Part shown: positions 12,416-25,064 of the stretch, piece after piece | How the letters are laid out: every line of letters starts with the position of its first letter | Position numbering within the stretch: the stretch's first letter is position 1 | Assembly (NCBI RefSeq): GCF_051020985.1 | Contig: NW_027475130.1 | Span: forward strand, 10,806,001 to 10,870,000 | Source of the DNA: Nomia melanderi | Taxonomy: Eukaryota > Arthropoda > Insecta > Hymenoptera > Halictidae | DNA: 64,000 nt | Direction: 5' to 3' | Notes under the pieces: generated by a model | The model's input: the letters and a program-made list of their open reading frames with translations, nothing else | What the model was told of the DNA's origin: nothing | Database searches by the model: none | Program-made: the position numbers and the translations under genes

Positions 12416-13465
12416 AGACTGTGGTTTTCTCGGCCCCTGGTGGTCCGAGGTCGTTCCCTCTGCACAGATTCATGCTCCAGGGCCTCCTACAGACAATGCA
12501 CATTTATTTATTACGCTATCTGTAATAGCACCCGAGATACCACCAGATATATATTGGATCTTTCACTGACCCTGAGTGTCCGGCCCCATGACACGGTGGT
12601 TTTCGCGGCCCCTGGTGGTTCGAGGTCGTTCCGGCTGCACAGATTCATGCGCCAGGGCGTCCTACAGACAATTCACTTTGATTTATTGCGCTATCTGTAA
12701 TAGCACCCGAGATATCACCAGATATATGTTGGATTTTCCCCTGACCCTGAGCGTCCGGACCCATGAGACTGTGGTTTTCTCGGCCTCTGGTGGTCCGAGG
12801 TCGTTCCCGCTACACAGATTCATGCGCCAGGGCCTCCTACAGACAATGCACTCTGATTTATTGCGCTATCTGTAATAGCACCCGAGATATCACCAGATAT
12901 ATATTGGATTTTTCCCTGACCCTGAGTGTCCGGCCCCATGAGACGGTGGTTTTCTCGGCCCCTGGTGGTCCGAGGTCGTTCCCGCTGCACAGATTCATGC
13001 GCCGGGGCCTAATACAGACAATGCACTTTGATTTCTTGGGCTATCTGTAATAGCACCCGAGATATCACCAGATATATATTGGATTTTTCCCTGACCCTGA
13101 GTGTCCGGCCCGATGAGACGGTGGTTTTCTCGGCCCCTGGTGGTCCGAGGTCGTTCCCGCTGCACAGATTCATGCGCCAGGGCCTCCTACAGACAATGCA
13201 CTTTGATTTATTGTTCTATCTGTAATATAACCCGAGATATCACCAGAAATATATTGGATTTTTCCCTGACCCTGAGTGTCCGGCCCCATGAGACGGTTGT
13301 TGTCTCGGCCCCTGGTGGTCCGAGGTCGTTCCCGCTGCACAGATTCATGCGCCAGGGTCTCCTGCAGATAATTCACTTTGGTTTATTGCGCTATCTCTAA
13401 TAGCACCCGAGATTTCACCAGGTATATATTGGATTCTTCCCTGACCCTGAGTGTCCGACCCCATG
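12416..13465. repeat. 6-monomer HOR unit (1,050 bp)
   Basis: The six monomers here recur 1,050 bp further right in the same order. They include the GATACCACC monomer with TTTTCGCGGCCC, the monomer with CGCTACACAG and ATGCACTCTG, and the one with GGCCTAATACAG. Small differences mark this copy: CCATGACACGG at 12,586 and CCCGATGAGACG at 13,109. Confidence 0.7.
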
Positions 13466-15040
13466 AGACTGTGGTTTTCTCGGCCCCTGGTGGTCCGAGG
13501 TCGTTCCCTCTGCACAGATTCATGCTCCAGGGCCTCCTACAGACAATGCACATTTATTTATTACGCTATCTGTAATAGCACCCGAGATACCACCAGATAT
13601 ATATTGGATCTTTCACTGACCCTGAGTGTCCGGCCCCATGAGACGGTGGTTTTCGCGGCCCCTGGTGGTTCGAGGTCGTTCCGGCTGCACAGATTCATGC
13701 GCCAGGGCGTCCTACAGACAATTCACTTTGATTTATTGCGCTATCTGTAATAGCACCCGAGATATCACCAGATATATGTTGGATTTTCCCCTGACCCTGA
13801 GCGTCCGGACCAATGAGACTGTGGTTTTCTCGGCCTCTGGTGGTCCGAGGTCGTTCCCGCTACACAGATTCATGCGCCAGGGCCTCCTACAGACAATGCA
13901 CTCTGATTTATTGCGCTATCTGTAATAGCACCCGAGATATCACCAGATATATATTGGATTTTTCCCTGACCCTGAGTGTCCGGCCCCATGAGACGGTGGT
14001 TTTCTCGGCCCCTGGTGGTCCGAGGTCGTTCCCGCTGCACAGATTCATGCACCGGGGCCTAATACAGACAATGCACTTTGATTTCTTGGGCTATCTGTAA
14101 TAGCACCCGAGATATCACCAGATATATATTGGATTTTTCCCTGACCCTGAGTGTCCGGCCCCATGAGACTGTGGTTTTCTCGGCCACTGGTGGTCCGAGG
14201 TCGTTCCTGCGGTACAGATTCATTCGCAAGAGCCTCCTACAGACAATGCACTTTGGTTTATTGCGCTATCTGTAATAGCACCCGAGATATCACCAGATAT
14301 ATATTGGATTTTCCCCTGACCCTGAGTGTCCGGTCCCATGAGACTGTGGTTTTCTCGGCCCCTGGTGGTCCGAGGTCGTTCCCGCTGCACAGATTCATTC
14401 GCCTGAGCCTCCTACAGACAATGCACTTTGATTTATTGCGCTATCTGTAATAGCACCCGAGATATCACCAGATATATATTGGATTCTTCCCTGACCCTGA
14501 GTGTCCGGCCCCATGAGACGGTGGTTTTCTCGGCCCCTGGTGGTCCGAGGTCGTTCCCGCTGCACAGATTCATTCGCCGGGGCCTAATACAGACAATGCA
14601 CTTTGATTTCTTGGGCTATCTGTAATAGCACCCGAGATATCACCAGATATATATTGGATTTTTCCCTGACCCTGAGTGTCCGGCCCCATGAGACGGTGGT
14701 TTTCTCGGCCCCTGGTGGTCCGAGGTCGTTCCCGCTGCACAGATTCATGCGCCAGGGCCTCCTACAGACAATGCACTTTGATTTATTGTTCTATCTGTAA
14801 TATAACCCGAGATATCACCAGAAATATATTGGATTTTTCCCTGACCCTGAGTGTCCGGCCCCATGAGACGGTTGTTGTCTCGGCCCCTGGTGGTTCGAGG
14901 TCGTTCCCGCTGCACAGATTCATGCGCCAGGGTCTCCTGCAGATAATTCACTTTGGCTTATTGCGCTATCTCTAATAGCACCCGAGATATCACCAGGTAT
15001 ATATTGGATTCTTCCCAGACCCTGAGTGTCCGACCCCATG
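13466..15040. repeat. 9-monomer HOR unit (1,575 bp)
   Basis: This is the 6-monomer unit with three extra monomers, about 14,180-14,670. The extra ones carry CTGCGGTACAG and CATTCGCAAGAGCC and match the monomers after the divergent copies near 5,800 and 11,750. The order then resumes in register with the preceding unit at a 1,575-bp offset. A copy-specific change is CGGACCAATGAGAC at 13,806. Confidence 0.65.
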
Positions 15041-15690
15041 AGACTGTGGTTTTCTCGGCCCCTGGTGGTCCGAGGTCGTTCCCTCTGCACAGATTCATGC
15101 GCCAGGGCCTCCTACAGACAATGCACATTTATTTATTACGCTATCTGTAATAGCACCCGAGATACCACCAGATATATATTGGATCTTTCACTGACCCTGA
15201 GTGTCCGGCCCCATGAGACGGTGGTTTTCGCGGCCCCTGGTGGTTCGAGGTCGTTCCGGCTGCACAGATTCATGCGCCAGGGCGTCCTACAGACAATTCA
15301 CTTTGATTTATTGCGCTATCTGTAATAGCACCCGAGATATCACCAGATATATGTTGGATTTTCCCCTGACCCTGAGCGTCCGGACCCATGAGACTGTGGT
15401 TTTCTCGGCCTCTGGTGGTCCGAGGTCGTTCCCGCTACACAGATTCATGCGCCAGGGCCTCCTACAGACAATGCACTCTGATTTATTGCGCTATCTGTAA
15501 TAGCACCCGAGATATCACCAGATATATATTGGATTTTTCCCTGACCCTGAGTGTCCGGCCCCATGAGACGGTGGTTTTCTCGGCCCCTGGTGGTCCGAGG
15601 TCGTTCCCGCTGCACAGATTCATGCACCGGGGCCTAATACAGACAATGCACTTTGATTTCTTGGGCTATCTGTAATAGCACCCGAGATAT
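15041..15690. repeat. Partial copy of the 6/9-monomer HOR
   Basis: About four monomers match 13,466-14,100 at 1,575 bp offset, including GATACCACC, TTTTCGCGG and CGCTACACAG. The match stops near 15,690, where the 2.7-kb block of the next domain begins (CATGCACCGGGGCC at 15,622 is shared with both neighbours). Confidence 0.65.
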
Positions 15691-18325
15691 CACCAGATAT
15701 ATATTGGATTTTTCCCTGAGCCTGAGTGTCCGGCCCCATGAGACGGTGGTTTTCTCGGCCCCTGATGGTTCGAGGTCGTTCCCGCTGCACAGGTTCATGC
15801 GCCAGGGCCTCCTGCAGATAATTCACTTTGGTTTATTGCGCTATCTCTACTAGCACCCGAGATATCACCCGATATATATTGGACATTTCCCTGACCCTGA
15901 GTGTCCGGCCCCATGTGTCGGTGGTTTTCTCGGCCCCTGGTGGTCCCAGGTCGTTCCCGCTGCACAGATTCATGCACCAGGGCCTCCTACAAACAATGCA
16001 CTTTGACTTATTGTTCTATCTGTAATATAACCCGAGATATCACCAGAAATATATTGGATTTTTCCCTGACCCTGACTGTCCGGCCCCATGAGACGGTGGT
16101 TTTCTCGGCCCCTGGTGGTCCGAGGTAGTTCCCGCTGCACAGATTCATGCGCAAGGTCCTCCTACAGACAATGCACTTTGATTTATTGCGCTATCTGTAA
16201 TAGCACTCGAGATATAACCAGATATATATTGGATTTTTCACTGACCCTGAGTGTCCGGCCCCATGAGACGGTGGTTTTCTCGGCCCCTGGTGGTCCGAGG
16301 TCGTTCCCGTTGCACAGATTCATGCGCCAGGGCCTCCTGCAGATAATACACTTTGGTTTATTGCGCTATCTCTAATAGCACCCGAGATATCACCAGATAT
16401 ATATTGGATTTTCCCCTGACTCTGAGTGTCCGGCCCCATGAGACTGTGGTTTTCTCGGCCCCTGGTGGTCCGAGGTCGTTCCCGCTGCACAGATTCATGC
16501 GCCAGGGCCTCCTACAGACAATGCACTTTCATTTATTGCGCTATCTGTAATAGCACCCGAGATATCACCAGATATATATTGGATTTTTCACTGACCCTGA
16601 GTGTCCGGCCCCATGAGACGGTGGTTTTCTCGCCCCTGGTGATCCGAGGTCGTTCCCGCTGCACAGATTCATGCGCCGGGTCCTAATACAGACAATGCAC
16701 TTTGATTTATTGTGCTATCTGTAATATAACCCGAGATATCACCAGATATATGTTGGATTTTCCCCTAACCCTGAGTGTCCGGCCCCATGAGACTGTGGTT
16801 TTCTCGGCCCCTGGTGGTCCGAGGTCGTTCCCGCTGCACAGATTCATGCGCCAGGGCCTCCTACAGACAATGCACATTTATTTATTACGCTATCTGTAAT
16901 AGCACCCGAGATACCACCAGATATATATTGGATCTTTCACTGACCCTGAGTGTCCGGCCCCATGAGACGGTGGTTTTCGCGGCCCCTGGTGGTTCGAGGT
17001 CGTTCCGGCTGCACAGATTCATGCGCCAGGGCCTCCTACAGACAATTCACTTTGATTTATTGCGCTATCTGTAATAGCACCCGAGATATCACCAAATATA
17101 TGTTGGATTTTCCCCTGACCCTGAGTGTCCGGCCCCATGAGACTGTGGTTTTCTCGGCCCCTGGAGGTCCGAGGTCGTTCCCGCTGCACAGATGCATGCG
17201 CCAGGGCCTCCTGCAGATAAGTCACTTTGATTTATCGCGCTATCTCTAATAGCACCCGAGATATCACCAGATATATATTGGATTTTTCCCCGACCCAGAG
17301 TGTCCGGCCCCATGAGACGGTGGTTTTCTCGGCCCCTGGTGGTCAGAGGTCGTTCCCGCTGCACAGATTCATGCGCCAGGGCCTCCTACAGATAATGCAC
17401 TTTGATTTATTGCGCTATCTGTAATAGCACCCGAGATATCACCAGATATATGTTGGATTTTTCCCCGACCCAGAGTGTCCGGCCCCATGAGACTGTGGTT
17501 TTCTCGGCCCCCGGTGGTCAGAGGTCGTTCCCGCTGCGCAGATGCATGCGCCAGGGCCTCCTGCAGATAATTCACTTTGGTTTATTGCGCTATCTCTAAT
17601 AGCACCCGAGATATCACCAGATATATATTGTATTTTCCCATGACCCTGAGTGTCCTGGCCCATAAGACTGTGGTTTTCTCTGCACCTGGCGGTCAGAGAT
17701 CGTTCCCGCCTCACAGATTCATGCGCCAGTGCCTCCTACAGACAATGCACTTTGGTTTATTGCGCTATCTCCAATAGCACCCGAGATATCGCCAGATATA
17801 TATTGGATTTGTCCCTGGCCCTGAGTGTCCGGCCCCATGAGACGGTAGTTTTCTCTGCCCCTGGTGGTCCGAGGTCGATCCGGCTGCACAGATTCATGCG
17901 CCAGGGCCTCCTACAGACAATGCACTTTGATTTATTGCGCTATCTGTAATAGCACCCGAGATATCACCAGATATATATTGAATTTTTCCCTGACCCTGAG
18001 TGTCCGACCCCATGAGACGGTGGTTTTCTCGGCTCCTGGTGTCCGAGGTCGTTCCCGCTGCACAGATTCATGCGCCAGGGCCCCCTGCAGATAATTCACT
18101 TTGATTTATTGCGCTATTTCTAACAGCACCCGAGATATCACCAGATATATATTGGATTTTTCCCTGACCCTGAGATTCCGGCCCCATGAGACGGTGGTTT
18201 TCTCGGCCTCTGGTGGTCCTAGGTCGTTCCCGCTGCACAGATTCATGCGCCAGGGCCTGCTGCAGACAATGCACTTTGGTTTATTGCGTTATCTCCAATC
18301 GCACCCGAGATATCACCAGATATAT
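15600..18325. repeat. 2.7-kb block, first of three copies
   Basis: This run of about 15.5 monomers recurs at about 19,098-21,823 (offset 3,498) and 25,920-28,645 (a further 6,822). All three carry the same two single-base deletions, CTCGCCCCTGG near 16,632, 20,131 and 26,951, and CTGGTGTCCGAG near 18,041, 21,539 and 28,361. That explains why the offset is 20 monomers minus 2 bp. The right end is at 18,320-18,337, where this copy reads TATATATTGG and CCCCGACCCAGAG but the next reads TATAAATTGG and CCCTGACCCTGAG. Confidence 0.8.
17270..18318. repeat. 6-monomer (1,049-bp) segment repeated immediately downstream
   Basis: The monomers carrying ACCCAGAGTG, GGTGGTCAGAGGTCG, CGCTGCGCAGATGC and TGTCCTGGCCCATAAG recur at about 18,319-19,010, offset 1,049 bp (six monomers minus the deletion at 18,041). 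Identity ends near 19,010, where the copy switches to GGTATATATTGGATTC. The same monomers recur at about 20,768, 25,141 and 27,590 as part of the larger units. Confidence 0.65.
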
Positions 18326-21300
18326 ATTGGATTTTTCCCCGACCCAGAGTGTCCGGCCCCATGAGACGGTGGTTTTCTCGGCCCCTGGTGGTCAGAGGTC
18401 GTTCCCGCTGCACAGATTCATGCGCCAGGGCCTCCTACAGATAATGCACTTTGATTTATTGCGCTATCTGTAATAACACCCGAGATATCACCAGATATAT
18501 GTTGGATTTTTCCCCGACCCAGAGTGTCCGGCCCCATGAGACTGTGGTTTTCTCGGCCCCCGGTGGTCAGAGGTCGTTCCCGCTGCGCAGATGCATGCGC
18601 CAGGGCCTCCTGCAGATAATTCACTTTGGTTTATTGCGCTATCTCTAATAGCACCCGAGATATCACCAGATATATATTGTATTTTCCCATGACCCTGAGT
18701 GTCCTGGCCCATAAGACTGTGGTTTTCTCTGCACCTGGCGGTCAGAGATCGTTCCCGCCTCACAGATTCATGCGCCAGTGCCTCCTACAGACAATGCACT
18801 TTGGTTTATTGCGCTATCTCCAATAGCACCCGAGATATCGCCAGATATATATTGGATTTGTCCCTGGCCCTGAGTGTCCGGCCCCATGAGACGGTAGTTT
18901 TCTCTGCCCCTGGTGGTCCGAGGTCGATCCGGCTGCACAGATTCATGCGCCAGGGCCTCCTACAGACAATGCACTTTGATTTATTGCGCTATCTGTAATA
19001 GCACCCGAGATATCACCAGGTATATATTGGATTCTTCCCTGACCCTGAGTGTCCGACCCCATGAGACTGTGGTTTTCTCGGCCCCTGGTGGTCCGAGGTC
19101 GTTCCCGCTGCACAGATTCATGCACCGGGGCCTAATACAGACAATGCACTTTGATTTCTTGGGCTATCTGTAATAGCACCCGAGATATCACCAGATATAT
19201 ATTGGATTTTTCCCTGAGCCTGAGTGTCCGGCCCCATGAGACGGTGGTTTTCTCGGCCCCTGATGGTTCGAGGTCGTTCCCGCTGCACAGGTTCATGCGC
19301 CAGGGCCTCCTGCAGATAATTCACTTTGGTTTATTGCGCTATCTCTACTAGCACCCGAGATATCACCCGATATATATTGGACATTTCCCTGACCCTGAGT
19401 GTCCGGCCCCATGTGTCGGTGGTTTTCTCGGCCCCTGGTGGTCCCAGGTCGTTCCCGCTGCACAGATTCATGCACCAGGGCCTCCTACAAACAATGCACT
19501 TTGACTTATTGTTCTATCTGTAATATAACCCGAGATATCACCAGAAATATATTGGATTTTTCCCTGACCCTGACTGTCCGGCCCCATGAGACGGTGGTTT
19601 TCTCGGCCCCTGGTGGTCCGAGGTAGTTCCCGCTGCACAGATTCATGCGCAAGGTCCTCCTACAGACAATGCACTTTGATTTATTGCGCTATCTGTAATA
19701 GCACTCGAGATATAACCAGATATATATTGGATTTTTCACTGACCCTGAGTGTCCGGCCCCATGAGACGGTGGTTTCCTCGGCCCCTGGTGGTCCGAGGTC
19801 GTTCCCGTTGCACAGATTCATGCGCCAGGGCCTCCTGCAGATAATACACTTTGGTTTATTGCGCTATCTCTAATAGCACCCGAGATATCACCAGATATAT
19901 ATTGGATTTTCCCCTGACTCTGAGTGTCCGGCCCCATGAGACTGTGGTTTTCTCGGCCCCTGGTGGTCCGAGGTCGTTCCCGCTGCACAGATTCATGCGC
20001 CAGGGCCTCCTACAGACAATGCACTTTCATTTATTGCGCTATCTGTAATAGCACCCGAGATATCACCAGATATATATTGGATTTTTCACTGACCCTGAGT
20101 GTCCGGCCCCATGAGACGGTGGTTTTCTCGCCCCTGGTGATCCGAGGTCGTTCCCGCTGCACAGATTCATGCGCCGGGTCCTAATACAGACAATGCACTT
20201 TGATTTATTGTGCTATCTGTAATATAACCCGAGATATCACCAGATATATGTTGGATTTTCCCCTAACCCTGAGTGTCCGGCCCCATGAGACTGTGGTTTT
20301 CTCGGCCCCTGGTGGTCCGAGGTCGTTCCCGCTGCACAGATTCATGCGCCAGGGCCTCCTACAGACAATGCACATTTATTTATTACGCTATCTGTAATAG
20401 CACCCGAGATACCACCAGATATATATTGGATCTTTCACTGACCCTGAGTGTCCGGCCCCATGAGACGGTGGTTTTCGCGGCCCCTGGTGGTTCGAGGTCG
20501 TTCCGGCTGCACAGATTCATGCGCCAGGGCCTCCTACAGACAATTCACTTTGATTTATTGCGCTATCTGTAATAGCACCCGAGATATCACCAAATATATG
20601 TTGGATTTTCCCCTGACCCTGAGTGTCCGGCCCCATGAGACTGTGGTTTTCTCGGCCCCTGGAGGTCCGAGGTCGTTCCCGCTGCACAGATGCATGCGCC
20701 AGGGCCTCCTGCAGATAAGTCACTTTGATTTATCGCGCTATCTCTAATAGCACCCGAGATATCACCAGATATATATTGGATTTTTCCCCGACCCAGAGTG
20801 TCCGGCCCCATGAGACGGTGGTTTTCTCGGCCCCTGGTGGTCAGAGGTCGTTCCCGCTGCACAGATTCATGCGCCAGGGCCTCCTACAGATAATGCACTT
20901 TGATTTATTGCGCTATCTGTAATAACACCCGAGATATCACCAGATATATGTTGGATTTTTCCCCGACCCAGAGTGTCCGGCCCCATGAGACTGTGGTTTT
21001 CTCGGCCCCCGGTGGTCAGAGGTCGTTCCCGCTGCGCAGATGCATGCGCCAGGGCCTCCTGCAGATAATTCACTTTGGTTTATTGCGCTATCTCTAATAG
21101 CACCCGAGATATCACCAGATATATATTGTATTTTCCCATGACCCTGAGTGTCCTGGCCCATAAGACTGTGGTTTTCTCTGCACCTGGCGGTCAGAGATCG
21201 TTCCCGCCTCACAGATTCATGCGCCAGTGCCTCCTACAGACAATGCACTTTGGTTTATTGCGCTATCTCCAATAGCACCCGAGATATCGCCAGATATATA

Positions 21301-24300
21301 TTGGATTTGTCCCTGGCCCTGAGTGTCCGGCCCCATGAGACGGTAGTTTTCTCTGCCCCTGGTGGTCCGAGGTCGATCCGGCTGCACAGATTCATGCGCC
21401 AGGGCCTCCTACAGACAATGCACTTTGATTTATTGCGCTATCTGTAATAACACCCGAGATATCACCAGATATATATTGGATTTTTCCCTGACCCTGAGTG
21501 TCCGACCCCATGAGACGGTGGTTTTCTCGGCTCCTGGTGTCCGAGGTCGTTCCCGCTGCACAGATTCATGCGCCAGGGCCCCCTGCAGATAATTCACTTT
21601 GATTTATTGCGCTATTTCTAACAGCACCCGAGATATCACCAGATATATATTGGATTTTTCCCTGACCCTGAGATTCCGGCCCCATGAGACGGTGGTTTTC
21701 TCGGCCTCTGGTGGTCCTAGGTCGTTCCCGCTGCACAGATTCATGCGCCAGGGCCTGCTGCAGACAATGCACTTTGGTTTATTGCGTTATCTCCAATCGC
21801 ACCCGAGATATCACCAGATATAAATTGGATTTTTCCCTGACCCTGAGTGTCCGACCCCATGAGACAGTGGTTTTCTCGGCTCCTGGTGTCCGAGGTCGTT
21901 CCCGCTGCACAGGTTCATGCGCCAGGGCCTCCTGCAGATAATTCACTTTGGTTTATTGCGCTATCTCTAATAGCACCCGAGATATCACCAGGTATATATT
22001 GGATTCTTCCATGACCCTGAGTGTCCGGCCCCATGAGACGGTGGTTGTCTCGGCCCCTGGTGGTCCGAGGTCGTTCCCGCAGCACAGATTCATGCGCCCG
22101 GAGCCCCTGCAGATAATTCACTTTGGTTTATTGCGCTATCTCTAATAGCACCCGAGATATCACCAGATATATATTGGATTTTTCCCTGACACTGAGTGTC
22201 CGACCCCGTGAGACTGTGGTTTTCTCGGCCCCTGGTGGTCCGAGGTACTTCCCGCTGCACAGATTCATGCGCAAGGTCCTCCTACAGACAATGCACTTTG
22301 ATTTATTGCGCTATCTGTAATAGCACTCGAGATATAACCAGATATATATTGGATTTTTCACTGACCCGGAGTGTCCGGCCCCATGAGACGGTGGTTTTCT
22401 CGGCCCCTGGTGGTCCGAGGTCGTTCCCGTTGCACAGATTCATGCGCCAGGGCCTCCTGCAAATAATACACTTTGGTTTATTGCGCTATCTCTAATAGCA
22501 CCCGAGATATCACTAGATATATATTGGATTTTCCCCTGGCCCTGAGTGTCCGGCCCCATGAGACTGTGGTTTTCTCGGCCCCCGGTGGTCCGAGGTCGTT
22601 CCCGCTGCACAGATTCATGCGCCAGGGCCTCCTACAGACAATGCACTTTGATTTATTGCGCTATCTGTAATAGCACCCGAGATATCACCAGAAATATATT
22701 GGATTTTTCCCTGACCCTGAGTGTCCGGCCCCATGAGACGGTTGTTGTCTCGGCCCCTGGTGGTCCGAGGTCGTTCCCGCTGCACAGATTCATGCGCCAG
22801 GGCCTCCTGCAGATATTTCACTTTGGTTTATTGCGCTATCTCTAATAGCACCCGAGATATCACCATATATATATTGGATTTTACCCAGACCCTGAGTGTC
22901 CGGCCCCATGAGACTGTGGTTTTCTCGGCCCCTGGTGGTCCGAGGTCGTTCCCGCTGCACAGATTCATGCGCCAGGGCCTCCTACAGACAATGCACTTTG
23001 ATTTATTGCGCTATCTGTAATAGCACCCGAGCTATCACCAGATATATATTGGATTTTTCCCTGACCCTGAGTGCCCGGCCCCATGTGTCGGTGGTTTTCT
23101 CGGCCCCTGGGGGTCCGAGATCGATCTCGCTGCAGAGGTTCATGCGCTAGAGCCTCCTGCAGACAATGCACTTTGATATATCCCGCTATATGTAATAGCA
23201 CCCGAGATATCATGAGATATATATTGGATTTTTCCCTGACCCTGAGTGTCCGGCCCAATGAGGCGGTGGTTTTCTCGGCCCCTGGTTGTCCGAGGTCGTT
23301 CCCGCTGCACAGATTCATGCGCCAGGGCCTCCTGCAGATAATTCACTTTGGTGTATTGCGCTATCTCTAATATCACCCGAGATATCACCAGATATATATT
23401 GGATTTTACCCTGACCCTGAGTGTCCGGCCCCATGAGACTGTGGTTTTCTCGGCCCCTGGTGGTCCGAGGTCGTTCCCGCTGCACAGATGCATGCGCCAG
23501 GGCCTCCTGCAGATAAGTCACTTTGATTTATCGCGCTATCTCTAATAGCACCCGAGATATCACCAGATATATATTGGATTTTTCCCCGACCCAGAGTGTC
23601 CGGCCCCATGAGACGGTGGTTTTCTCGGCCCCTGGTGGTCAGAGGTCGTTCCCACTGCACAGATTCATGCGCCAGGGCCTCCTACAGATAATGCACTTTG
23701 ATTTATTGCGCTATCTGTAATAGCACCCGAGATATCACCAGATATATGTTGGATTTTTCCATGACCCTGAGTGTCCGGCCCCATGAGACGGTGGTTTTCT
23801 CGGCCCCTGGTGGTCCGAGGTAGTTCCCGCTGCACAGATTCATGCGCCGGGGCCTAATACAGACAATGCACTTTGATTTCTTGGGCTATCTGTAATAGCA
23901 CCCGAGATATCACCAGATATATATTGGATTTTTCCCTGACACTGAGCGTCCGGCCCCATGAGGCGGTGGTTTTCTCGGCCCCTGGTGGTCCGAGGTCGTT
24001 CCCGCTGCACAGATTCATGCGCCAGGGCCTCCTGCAGATAATTCACTTTGATTTATTGTTCTATCTGTAATATAACCCGAGATATCACCAGATATATATT
24101 GGATTTTTACCTGACCCTGAGTGCCCGGCCCCATGTCTCGGTGATTTTCTCGGACCCTGGTGATCCGAGGTAGATACCGCTGCACAGATTCATGCGCCAG
24201 GGCCTCCTGCAGAAAATGCACTTTGATTTATTGCGCTATCTCTAATAACACCCGAGATATCACCAGATACATGCTGGATTTATACATGACCTTGGGTGAC

Positions 24301-25064
24301 GGATTCCGATTATCTGTAATTTTCTCGGCCCCTGGTGGTCCGAGGTCGTTCCTGCTGCACAGATTCATTCGCCAGTGCCTCCTACAGACAATGCACATTG
24401 ACTTATTGCGCTATCTCTAATAGCACCCGAGATATCACCAGATATATATTGGATCTTTCACTGACCCTGAGTGTCCGGCCCCATGAGACGGTGGTTTTCG
24501 CGGCCCCTGGTGGTCCGAGGTTTTTCCGGCTGCACAGATTCATGCGCCAGGGCCTCCTACAGACAATGCACTTTGATTTATTGCGCTATCTGTAATAGCA
24601 CCCGAGATATCACCAGATATATATTGGATTTTTCACTGACCCTGAGTGTGCGGCCCCATGAGACGGTGGTTTTCTCGGACCCTGGTGGTCCGAGGTCGTT
24701 CCCGCTGCACAGATTCATGCGCCAGGGCCTCCTACAGACAACGTACTTTGATTTATTGCGCTATCTGTAATAGCACCCGAGATATCACCAGATATATATT
24801 GGATTTTCCCCTGGCCCTGAGTGTCCGGCCCCATGAGACTGTGGTTTTCTCGGCCCCTAGTGGTCCGAGGTCGTTCCCGCTGCACAGATCCATGCGCCAG
24901 GGCCTTCTACAGACAACGCACTTTGATTTATTGCGCTATCTGTAATAGCACCCGAGATATCACCAGATATATATTGGATTTTCCCCTGACCCTGAGTGTC
25001 CGGCCCCATGAGACGGTGGTTTTCTCGGCCCCTGGTGGTCCTAGGTCGTTCCCGCTGCACAGAT
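18243..25064. repeat. 39-monomer HOR, copy 1 (6,822 bp)
   Basis: This 6,822-bp unit (39 x 175 minus 3) is followed directly by a second copy of the same length. Wherever I compared the two line by line I saw no substitution (for example around 18,301, 19,201, 23,101 and 24,181 against +6,822). They share private features: all three single-base deletions, the CTCGCTGCAGAGG monomer at 23,128 and 29,950, and the GTGAGACTG change at 22,207 and 29,029. The left edge is set by CAGATTCATG at 18,242 against CAGATGCATG at 25,064. Confidence 0.85.
24674..24694 (+). other. Perfect 8-bp inverted repeat with 5-nt loop
   Basis: Here CTCGGACC and GGTCCGAG are fully complementary around CTGGT, repairing the single mismatch of the consensus. 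I see the same perfect form starting at 31,496, 32,896, 35,521, 36,920, 37,970, 38,845, 43,395, 48,295 and 49,170. Three of these are HOR copies of this one or of each other, so the number of independent origins is lower than ten. Confidence 0.65.

Noticed and set aside
15243..15260. Pol III B-box-like GGTTCGAGGTC suggesting a tRNA-derived SINE monomer
   Set aside because: It occurs only where GGTCCGAGG has changed to GGTTCGAGG, the end of the box does not fit, and I found no convincing A box upstream, poly(A) tail or target-site duplication.
18320..18700. Inverted monomers or a strand switch within the array
   Set aside because: The landmarks GATATC, CCGGCCCC, GCGCCAGGG and TAATAG keep the same order and strand here and everywhere else I followed them.
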